11,999 bases of DNA from an uncultured Prevotella sp. (GTDB lineage: Bacteria; Bacteroidota; Bacteroidia; Bacteroidales; Bacteroidaceae): NCBI GenBank assembly GCA_900557035.1, contig USRA01000059.1, positions 1-11,999 of the forward strand, read 5' to 3'. Within the stretch, counting starts at the first letter, position 1; every line of letters starts with the position of its first letter. This document shows positions 5,518 to 11,999 of this stretch, piece after piece. A program made the translations under genes and the position numbers. The notes below the pieces were generated by a model. It saw nothing but the letters and a program-made list of their open reading frames with translations. It ran no database searches and was not told where the DNA came from.

Positions 5518-7200
5518 ATGACTGATACTGAACTTAAAAATCTCAAAGACAATCTCTGGCACTCGGCTGATATGCTGCGTGCTGGTGCCCACTTGGCGGC
5601 TAACAAATATGGTCAACCTATCCTCGGTCTCATCTTCCTCCGCTATGCTGACGTGCTTTTCAAGCAGCATAAGGCTGAGATAGATGCAGAGTATAACAAG
5701 TATAAAGGCTCTCGTATGGAGCGAGCATACAAGGATGTAGCCGTGGAGAAGTGTGGCTTCTTCCTCCCCGAATGTGCTTTTTTCGATTATATCAACGATG
5801 CACCCGATGATGCCAACAAGGCTTTGTTGGTGAAGCGTGCCATGGAGGCTATCGAACAGGAGAATCCGCGAATGCAGGGCGTGTTGCCTAAAGAGGTGTA
5901 TGGACAGTTGGTGCCAGAGGAAGAACCCGAGTTGTTGAGTCGCATTGTCAGAGTATTCAAGGATATACCAGAGGACATCAGCATTGACATCTTCGGGCAG
6001 ATATACGAATACTTCCTTGGCAACTTCGCCTTGGCGGAAGGTCAGGGTGGAGGAGCCTTCTATACGCCAGCCTCCGTGGTGCAGTATATGGTAGAGGTGC
6101 TTCGCCCAGTTACGGGAGATAAGAAGTTCTTGGACCCAGCTTGTGGTTCGGGCGGTATGTTTGTGCAAGCGGCTCGCTACATGCATCGCCACAATGCCAG
6201 CAACCAAGACTTGATGAGTTTCCGCTGTTATGGTGTGGAGAAAGAGCCTGATACTGTGAAACTTGCCAAGATGAATCTCTTGCTCAACAATGTGCGAGGT
6301 GAGATAACCGAGGCTAATTCTTTCTATAGCGACCCTTACAATGCCTTTGGCAATTTCGACTATGTGATGGCTAATCCTCCTTTCAATGTGGATGAAGTGG
6401 TGTTTGAGAAGGTGGCAGATGATGCCCGCTTCAATACCTATGGTGTGCCACGCAACAAGACCAAATCTACCAAGAAGGCTTCGGATAAGAAGGAAACCGT
6501 GCCTAATGCCAACTATCTGTGGATAGGTTACTTTGCTACGGCTCTGAATGAGAATGGCAAGGCTGCCCTCGTTATGGCTAATTCGGCGAGTGATGCAGGT
6601 GGCTCGGAGTTGGAAATCCGCAAGAAGATGATACAGGATGGTATTATCAGTCAGATGGTTACCTTGCCAAGCAATATGTTCTCTACGGTTACGTTGCCAG
6701 CCACTCTTTGGTTCTTCAATAAACAGCGCACTCACAAGGATGAGATTCTCTTCATAGATGCTCGCAATATCTTTACGCAAGTGGATAGAGCGCACCGCAA
6801 GTTCTCGGATGAGCAAATCAAAAACCTCGGTATCATCACTCGTCTCTATGAGGGTGATAACGATGCTTTCTGGGCATTGGTTAACGAATACCAGGCAGAA
6901 GGCAAACAGGAAGAGGTGGATTGGTTGCTTGAAAGATGGCCGGAAGGTACCTACCGAGATGTCATCGGTTTGTGCAAAGTAGCGAAGATAGCTGGTGAGG
7001 ATGGCATTGAGGACAATGATTGGAGTCTCAATGCTGGTCGCTATGTAGGTGTCGTGATTGAGGATGACGGAATGACTGAAAATGAGTTCCGCCAGGAAAT
7101 GCTGACCCTGAATGGTGAGTTCTCTCAGCTCAGTGCTGAGGCTGAGGATTTGCAGAAGGAGATAGAGAAGAATATGAAGGACTTGTTTGGGGAGGAGTAG
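5518..7200 (+). CDS. hsdM: Type I restriction-modification methyltransferase subunit HsdM
   Basis: N6-adenine DNA methyltransferase subunit that works as M2S with HsdS and also joins the restriction complex. Of 560 residues, about 6-150 form the helical HsdM N-terminal domain and about 155-470 the Rossmann catalytic domain. Visible motifs are FYTP (181-184, motif X region), the SAM-binding FLDPACGSGGM (204-214, motif I), the acidic E of GVEKEP (239-244), and the catalytic NPPF (286-289, motif IV). A region rich in T, K and S (about 313-328) between NPPF and the next helix is typical of this subfamily. The C-terminus (about 525-556) is a predicted coiled coil that contacts HsdS. The start at 5518 has AAAAGG seven bases upstream. 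The stop is followed after 3 bp by hsdS, so the two are translationally coupled or nearly so. The large open frame on the opposite strand is a shadow. Confidence 0.97.
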   Translation: MTDTELKNLKDNLWHSADMLRAGAHLAANKYGQPILGLIFLRYADVLFKQHKAEIDAEYNKYKGSRMERAYKDVAVEKCGFFLPECAFFDYINDAPDDANKALLVKRAMEAIEQENPRMQGVLPKEVYGQLVPEEEPELLSRIVRVFKDIPEDISIDIFGQIYEYFLGNFALAEGQGGGAFYTPASVVQYMVEVLRPVTGDKKFLDPACGSGGMFVQAARYMHRHNASNQDLMSFRCYGVEKEPDTVKLAKMNLLLNNVRGEITEANSFYSDPYNAFGNFDYVMANPPFNVDEVVFEKVADDARFNTYGVPRNKTKSTKKASDKKETVPNANYLWIGYFATALNENGKAALVMANSASDAGGSELEIRKKMIQDGIISQMVTLPSNMFSTVTLPATLWFFNKQRTHKDEILFIDARNIFTQVDRAHRKFSDEQIKNLGIITRLYEGDNDAFWALVNEYQAEGKQEEVDWLLERWPEGTYRDVIGLCKVAKIAGEDGIEDNDWSLNAGRYVGVVIEDDGMTENEFRQEMLTLNGEFSQLSAEAEDLQKEIEKNMKDLFGEE

Positions 7201-7203
7201 AGT

Positions 7204-8376
7204 ATGGAATGGGTAGAAAAGAAATCTTCGGAATTATATGTAAGTTCTTCGGGATTGTCAAAATCTTCAGATCAGTTTGGGTATGGGTATCCCTTTTTGT
7301 CATATAAGGATGTGTTTAATAATTATTATGCACCAGATAAACTGTCAACTCTTGTAAATTCTACAGAAAAGGATAGAATGAAATGTTCTGTAAAGCAAGG
7401 AGATGTATTTCTTACTAGAACAAGCGAAACGACGGATGAGTTAGGTATGAGTTGTGTGGCTTTGCATGATTATGTAAATGCTACATTTAATGGCTTTACG
7501 AAACGTCTTCGCCCTTTAACGGATGAGATAGAGCCTAAATACGCTGCGTATTATTTTCGTTCTCCTTACTTTCGCTCTCAATGTATTTCTCTTGCATCAC
7601 TTATAACAAGAGCAAGTCTTAATGATGGGATGATTCGACGTCTTAAAATCCGTTATCCATTAAATAGAAAAGTGCAAGAAAAAATTGGAGAAATTTTATA
7701 TACCTACGATACCCTCATAGAGAACAATAACAAGCGTATTCGTCTTTTGGAGAAAATGGCAGAGAACCTATATAAAGAATGGTTCGTCCGCTTCCGCTTC
7801 CCTGGACATGAGAATGTGGAAATGGAGAATGGCTTGCCTAAAGGGTGGAAAGTAAAGAAGTATGAGGATGAGTTTAATGTGAAATATGGGAAGGGATTGC
7901 CGACAGATAAATTGACAAAAGATGGTTTCCCTGTGTTTGGTAGTAATGGACAAATAGGCTATTACACATCCTACATGTATGAGACACCTCAGATATTGAT
8001 ATCTTGTAGAGGGGCATCTTCCGGTGTAGTAAACATATCTCTTCCAAAGTCATTTATAACAAATAATTCCTTGATTTGTGAAATGACAAATGAAACGGAA
8101 TCTGTATTTGAATATTTAAAGTACTGTTTTCTGAATACGAACTTAGTTCAATATCAAACAGGTTCGGCTCAACCTCAGATAACAATAAATAATATTGTTA
8201 AGTTGAAATTGCTGATACCTTCAACGGATGTTCAAATTAAGTTTGCAGACAAAGTGAGAACTTTAGATAAGGAGGTTGGAAATCTCCAGCATCAGAACTC
8301 CCTCCTTGCTCGTCAGCGAGACCTCCTTCTCCCTCGCCTCATGTCTGGCAAACTGGAAGTAAAGGTGAAAGAATAA
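7204..8376 (+). CDS. hsdS: Type I restriction-modification specificity subunit HsdS
   Basis: DNA sequence-recognition subunit. The 390 residues have the two-half layout. TRD1 is about 1-150, ending in a typical MIRRLKI...P boundary. The central conserved helix CR1 is about 155-200 (IGEILYTYDTLIENNN, then YKEWFVRFRFPG). TRD2 is about 212-340, opening with GLPKGWKVKK and closing with the ITINNIVKLKLLIPS boundary. The C-terminal helix CR2 is about 342-385 (ARQRDLLLPRLMSGKL). The two TRDs should read the two halves of a split target; the site cannot be predicted from sequence alone. The TRD coding stretches (about 7220-7690 and 7860-8270) are visibly more AT-rich than hsdM, hsdR and the conserved helices, which fits exchange of TRDs by recombination. 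The protein begins close to TRD1, with little N-terminal extension. No second hsdS fragment or recombinase is in the window. Confidence 0.95.
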   Translation: MEWVEKKSSELYVSSSGLSKSSDQFGYGYPFLSYKDVFNNYYAPDKLSTLVNSTEKDRMKCSVKQGDVFLTRTSETTDELGMSCVALHDYVNATFNGFTKRLRPLTDEIEPKYAAYYFRSPYFRSQCISLASLITRASLNDGMIRRLKIRYPLNRKVQEKIGEILYTYDTLIENNNKRIRLLEKMAENLYKEWFVRFRFPGHENVEMENGLPKGWKVKKYEDEFNVKYGKGLPTDKLTKDGFPVFGSNGQIGYYTSYMYETPQILISCRGASSGVVNISLPKSFITNNSLICEMTNETESVFEYLKYCFLNTNLVQYQTGSAQPQITINNIVKLKLLIPSTDVQIKFADKVRTLDKEVGNLQHQNSLLARQRDLLLPRLMSGKLEVKVKE

Positions 8377-8419
8377 CGATGCAACCGATTCCTCATCCCA
8401 AAGGAACGCATTGATGGTC

Positions 8420-8498
8420 TCGAAGCATTAAGGATAAGTCTTCGAAACATATAGAAAAAGTCCTTCGAAGAATAAGGATAAGTCGTTGAAAGATATAG
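8420..8498. repeat. Two-copy direct repeat downstream of hsdS (44-bp spacing)
   Basis: TAAGGATAAGTC occurs at 8429-8440 and 8473-8484. The 26-bp blocks 8429-8454 and 8473-8498 differ at only three positions and end in ATATAG. The similarity continues leftwards (TCGAAG at 8420-8425 and 8465-8470) with one inserted base, so each unit is about 34-35 bp. TTCGAA motifs lie between and beside the copies. It lies 43 bp after the hsdS stop and 11 bp before the palindrome array. Confidence 0.75.
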
Positions 8499-8509
8499 CT
8501 TCGCCAGTC

Positions 8510-8593
8510 GCACAACAGCTGTTGTGCGCTCGCACATCAGCTGATGTGCACATGTCCAACACGTGTTGTGCACACGTCACCCAGCTGATGGGC
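8510..8593. repeat. Array of four palindrome units with exact 22-bp period
   Basis: Four 18-bp units separated by 4 bp begin at 8510, 8532, 8554 and 8576. Unit 1 (GCACAACAGCTGTTGTGC) and unit 2 (GCACATCAGCTGATGTGC) are perfect palindromes. Unit 3 keeps a perfect 12-bp core, CAACACGTGTTG (8557-8568). Unit 4 is degenerate but keeps CAGCTG and a CCCA/TGGG stem. Units 1 and 2 differ by a symmetric pair of changes that preserves the palindrome. The function is unknown; see findings. Confidence 0.85.
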
Positions 8594-8671
8594 GCAAACT
8601 TTACACTATGGCAACAGGCAAATATAGATAACAACTAGTATCATAATCATATAGAAACCAAGAATAAGCGT

Positions 8672-11600
8672 ATGAAGTCATTTATCAGTGAAGACAATAT
8701 AGAGCAAGCCATCTGTAATCGACTTTCGCAGCCGGAATACGGATGGAAACGAATAGAGTGTAGCCCGGAATTGGAAGACCAAGACGAGGTGGCATCCACT
8801 GGACGTGCCAATGCCTCGGAGTGCATTCTGCCCGAAGTATTCCTCTCAGCCTTGCGCCGTCTGAATCCGCAGATAGACGATGAAATCTTGAAGAACATCC
8901 TCCAAGACTTCCGCAAGGACTATTCGGGTACCGATATGGTGGATACCAACTACAAGTTTTACAACCAGATACGAAATGGCATCAAGGTGAAGACCCGCAA
9001 CAAGCATCGTGAGGACTTCGACATCGTGAAGCTCATCGACTTCGACCATCCTGAGCGCAATGACTTTCATTGTGTCAACCAGATGTGGATCAAAGGTCAC
9101 TTCCGCTATCGTCGTCCCGATGTGCTTCTCTTCGTGAATGGACTGCCCGTGGTGTTTATCGAACTGAAAAACTCCACCGTCAAGATAGAGGAATCTTACA
9201 ACAAGAACCTCGTATCTTATCGCAAGGACATCCCGAACATCTTTGCCATGAATCAAATCTGCGTGTTGAGCAATGGTTTGCAAACCAAGATAGGTGCATG
9301 GAATGCAGGCTATGAGTTCTTCTTCGAATGGCTCAGGGTGAATAACGAAAAGGAGAAACTGAATAGGGAGGAGATAGCCGAACATGGACTGAGTATTCAG
9401 ACTCTGATAGATGGTCTCTTCCGCAAGGAGCGACTCTTGGACTATATCGAAAACTTCGTGTTCTTCGATAATAAAAGGATAAAAATTATCGCCAAGAACC
9501 ACCAGTATCTCGGCGTGAACAATCTGATGGAAACCGTGAAGCGCAGGGAGGAACTGAAGGGTAAGCTCGGTGTCTTTTGGCATACCCAAGGTTCGGGCAA
9601 GAGCTATTCGATGGTGATGTTTGTAAGAAAGGTGAAGCGCAAGTTGCATGGCAATTTCACCTTCTTGGTGATCACGGATAGGGATGACTTGGATACGCAG
9701 ATACATAAGACCTTTGTGCGCACGGAGGTGGTGGGCGACAAGGAAGAATGCCAACCTAAGAATGCCGTGCAGTTGAGGGAATTTCTGACGAGCAACAAGC
9801 CGATGGTGTTTACGCTCATCCATAAATTCCAGTACGATAAGACCAAGAAATATCCCGTGCTCTCCACTCGCAACGACATCTTTGTATTGGTAGATGAGGC
9901 TCATCGCACCCAATATAAGCAGTTAGCCGAGAATATGCACACCGGTTTGCCGAATGCCAACTACATCGCCTTTACTGGAACGCCACTCTTGGGCAGCAAG
10001 CGACTCACCAACCAATGGTTTGGCGATTATGTATCGGAATATAACTTCGCCCAAGCCATTGAGGATGGCAGCACTGTTCCGCTCTTCTATAGCCGAAGAG
10101 TGCCAGAGGTGGGCTTGACCAATGACTGGCTGGATACCGACATCGACCAAATTGTGGAAGATGAGAATCTCAACGACCGAGAGAAAGAACTCTTGGAGAA
10201 CTCTTCCTCTCGCATCTTGGAGGTCATCAAGCGAGATGGACGCCTCGACCGTATCGCCAAGGACATCGCCCATCATTTCCCTCGCAGAGGATTCTTGGGC
10301 AAGGGCATGGTGGTGAGTGTGGATAAATACACGGCGGTAAGGATGTATGATAAGGTGCAGAAGTACTGGGCGGAAGAGAAGAAGCAACTCGTCAAGGAGC
10401 GCAATGAGGCAAAGACTTTGGAAGAGCGCCAAGCCTTGACAGAACGACTCAACTATATGAACAAGGTAGAGATGGCGGTGGTCATCAGTAAGGAAGATGG
10501 CGAGGAGGAGAAGTTTGCCGCCCAAGGTCTCGACATCACGATGCATCGCAAGAAGATGGAAGCGATAACGCCTGATGGCAAGGACATCGAAGACCGCTTT
10601 AAGGATAAGGATGACCCATTGAGTTTGGTCTTCGTCTGTGCCATGTGGCTTACGGGTTTTGATGTGCCATCCCTCTCTACGCTCTATCTCGACAAACCGA
10701 TGAAGGGGCATACGTTGATGCAAGCCATCGCTCGTGCCAATCGTGTTTATCCTGGCAAGACGTGTGGCATCATCGTGGATTACGTGAATGTGTTCAAGTA
10801 TATGCAGCAAGCTCTGTCTGACTATGCCTCTACAGATGATAACGCAGAATATCCTGCCAAGGACATCGAGCAGTTGATAGCCAATATCGACCAATGTGTC
10901 ATGGAGACAGAGGCTTTCTTGTTGCAACTCGGCATCAAGTTGGCAGGCATCATCGCCGAAGGAGAAACGCTCGACCAACTGGAGATGTTCCGAAAGGCAT
11001 ATAACCGAATCTTGGAGAAAGATGAGTGGAAAGACCGCTTCAAGGTATTGAGCAATCTGCTGATGAATCTCTATGATGCCTCCAAGCCAGAGATCTTTGA
11101 GCGAGGCTGGTATAACGAGAAGTTTGCTCCAATAGCTTATCTCAATGGTCTGTTTTGCAATCAGATAGATGATGAGAAGTTGCGAAAGGCGAAGTTGAGA
11201 ATGGCCGAGGCTCTCGACCAGAGTGTGTCGGCGTATGCATCCGGAGATATGGTTGCCGATGATATTCATCCTTCTTCTGAATATACCATCCATCAAGGCA
11301 AGGTCATTGACCTGAGCAAACTGGATGTAGATGCATTGCGCAAGGAAATCAACAGCACTCCTTATAAGGCGTTGGAGATAGATGACCTGCGTGCTTTTAT
11401 CGAGCGAACATTGAAGCAATTGATTAATAAGAATTGCACTCGTATCGCATTCTCTCAGCGATATAAGAATATCATCGACCGATACAATGCTGGTGGTAGT
11501 GAGAATGAGGATTATTATGAGATGTTGCTTCAGCTCATCGCTGACTTGAAGAAAGAGCAGAGTCGCACCACGGATATGGGATTGGAGGAAGAGGAACTGG

Positions 11601-11893
11601 AAATCTTCGACCTCTTGAGGTCTGACCGCAAGTTGACTAAGGAAGAAGAGCAGAAGGTGATTCTTGCCTCTAAGAATCTCTATCAGAAACTCTTGGCAGA
11701 GAAAGAGAAGGTGATGGTAGTGGATTGGTATAAGGACGAACAGCCTCGCCATCAGGTCTTCGCCTTGATACAGACATCGCTTAATGAAGACTTGCCGATG
11801 AGTTACGACCGAGTATCATTCAATGACAAGACGAATCTGCTGTTCAATCACTTTGTGGATATGGCGGTGCAAGGGTATGGGGGTGTGTCATAA
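8672..11893 (+). CDS. hsdR: Type I restriction endonuclease subunit HsdR
   Basis: ATP-driven DNA translocase and nuclease that cuts unmethylated DNA together with HsdM and HsdS. The 1073-residue protein has the full domain order. The N-terminal PD-(D/E)xK nuclease has Asp150 in RRPD and ELK at 164-166. Walker A is TQGSGKS (305-311), the helicase motif II is DEAH (408-411), and motif III is FTGTP (434-438). A second RecA lobe carries TGFDVPSLSTLYLDKP (661-676) and motif VI ARANRVYPGK (687-696). The C-terminal helical domain (about 720-1073) docks on HsdM/HsdS. All catalytic residues I can check are intact and the length is normal, so it should be active. The start at 8672 is chosen because the N-terminal residues fit the family and no earlier in-frame Met is supported. 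It has only a weak purine-rich ribosome-binding region. Confidence 0.97.
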   Translation: MKSFISEDNIEQAICNRLSQPEYGWKRIECSPELEDQDEVASTGRANASECILPEVFLSALRRLNPQIDDEILKNILQDFRKDYSGTDMVDTNYKFYNQIRNGIKVKTRNKHREDFDIVKLIDFDHPERNDFHCVNQMWIKGHFRYRRPDVLLFVNGLPVVFIELKNSTVKIEESYNKNLVSYRKDIPNIFAMNQICVLSNGLQTKIGAWNAGYEFFFEWLRVNNEKEKLNREEIAEHGLSIQTLIDGLFRKERLLDYIENFVFFDNKRIKIIAKNHQYLGVNNLMETVKRREELKGKLGVFWHTQGSGKSYSMVMFVRKVKRKLHGNFTFLVITDRDDLDTQIHKTFVRTEVVGDKEECQPKNAVQLREFLTSNKPMVFTLIHKFQYDKTKKYPVLSTRNDIFVLVDEAHRTQYKQLAENMHTGLPNANYIAFTGTPLLGSKRLTNQWFGDYVSEYNFAQAIEDGSTVPLFYSRRVPEVGLTNDWLDTDIDQIVEDENLNDREKELLENSSSRILEVIKRDGRLDRIAKDIAHHFPRRGFLGKGMVVSVDKYTAVRMYDKVQKYWAEEKKQLVKERNEAKTLEERQALTERLNYMNKVEMAVVISKEDGEEEKFAAQGLDITMHRKKMEAITPDGKDIEDRFKDKDDPLSLVFVCAMWLTGFDVPSLSTLYLDKPMKGHTLMQAIARANRVYPGKTCGIIVDYVNVFKYMQQALSDYASTDDNAEYPAKDIEQLIANIDQCVMETEAFLLQLGIKLAGIIAEGETLDQLEMFRKAYNRILEKDEWKDRFKVLSNLLMNLYDASKPEIFERGWYNEKFAPIAYLNGLFCNQIDDEKLRKAKLRMAEALDQSVSAYASGDMVADDIHPSSEYTIHQGKVIDLSKLDVDALRKEINSTPYKALEIDDLRAFIERTLKQLINKNCTRIAFSQRYKNIIDRYNAGGSENEDYYEMLLQLIADLKKEQSRTTDMGLEEEELEIFDLLRSDRKLTKEEEQKVILASKNLYQKLLAEKEKVMVVDWYKDEQPRHQVFALIQTSLNEDLPMSYDRVSFNDKTNLLFNHFVDMAVQGYGGVS

Positions 11894-11965
11894 GTCTATG
11901 GCGCACCCTTTTCGTTTTTCTCCTTTTCCTAGATACGGAATTGAAAAAAAACGTTTTTATTTACA

Positions 11966-11999
11966 ACAAAGCCCAAACTTTCACAAGCTCGGGCTTTGT
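11966..11999 (+). terminator. Intrinsic terminator after hsdR (cut by window end)
   Basis: ACAAAGCCC (11966-11974) is perfectly complementary to GGGCTTTGT (11991-11999), with CTT/AAG pairing further in around a TCAC loop. It lies 72 bp after the hsdR stop. The expected T run would fall outside the window, so direction is not settled; a bidirectional terminator shared with a convergent gene is possible. The region 11894-11965 before it shows no gene. Confidence 0.65.

Larger units (their letters stand above)
8377..8671 (+). other. Intergenic region between hsdS and hsdR
   Basis: A 295-bp gap in an otherwise compact locus. It holds the direct repeat (8420-8498), the palindrome array (8510-8593) and an AT-rich stretch (8594-8671) leading to the hsdR start. 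Open frames here are short, repeat-derived and unlike proteins. I find no Bacteroidota promoter that fits well in the last 80 bp, so it is unclear whether hsdR is transcribed from its own start or by read-through from hsdMS. Confidence 0.6.

Noticed and set aside
5473..6816. A 447-codon open frame on the minus strand opposite hsdM
   Set aside because: It is a codon-usage shadow of hsdM: its protein has no recognisable domain and is rich in His/Ile/Leu, while the plus strand carries all HsdM motifs.
8510..8593. CRISPR array
   Set aside because: Units are 18 bp with 4-bp spacers, so the gaps are far too short for CRISPR spacers. There are no cas genes, and the repeats vary symmetrically.
7204..8671. 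Invertible hsdS shufflon
   Set aside because: No second partial hsdS, no inverted copy of the conserved helices, and no tyrosine recombinase in the window. One may exist outside it.
9923..11752. A 609-codon open frame on the minus strand opposite hsdR (also 8846-9913)
   Set aside because: These are antisense shadows of hsdR with low-complexity composition and no domain; HsdR motifs are intact on the plus strand.

Overview
The window looks like a chromosomal segment of a gut-type Bacteroidota, most likely Prevotella/Segatella. This rests on three things seen in the sequence: promoters of the Bacteroidota type (TTTG or TTG, about 20 bp, then TAnnTTTG), genes that mostly lack strong Shine-Dalgarno sites, and the general look of the proteins. 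The genus is an inference.

Layout. (1) 92-1576, plus strand: a secreted pectinesterase-type protein (CE8 fold, N-terminal Ig-like region). (2) 4346-1653, minus strand: a tight three-gene operon with gaps of 30 and 15 bp. It encodes a microbial-type poly(ADP-ribose) glycohydrolase, an O6-alkylguanine-DNA alkyltransferase (Ogt) and an Fsr-type MFS efflux pump, and it has a good Bacteroidota promoter upstream. (3) 4481-5036, plus strand: a small two-gene module, DUF4160-like then DUF2442-like. (4) 5037-5517: a 481-bp intergenic region with a strong-looking promoter, a possible 13-codon leader ORF and a large nested palindromic element that ends in a long hairpin. (5) 5518-11893, plus strand: a complete type I restriction-modification locus, hsdM-hsdS-hsdR. 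A 295-bp gap between hsdS and hsdR carries a 44-bp-spaced direct repeat and then four palindrome units in exact 22-bp register. (6) A terminator hairpin runs to the window edge at 11966-11999.

How it fits together. HsdM and HsdS (3-bp gap) form the methyltransferase. HsdR adds the translocase/nuclease. The two AT-rich target-recognition domains of HsdS set the DNA specificity. The DUF4160/DUF2442 pair sits directly upstream on the same strand and may be an accessory or toxin-antitoxin-like module, which is a hypothesis. The minus-strand operon suggests a DNA/nucleotide damage theme (ADP-ribose removal and alkyl-guanine repair), with an efflux pump added. The least explained parts are the two structured intergenic regions that flank the hsdMS unit. 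I see no recombinase, transposase, tRNA, rRNA or CRISPR array in the window.
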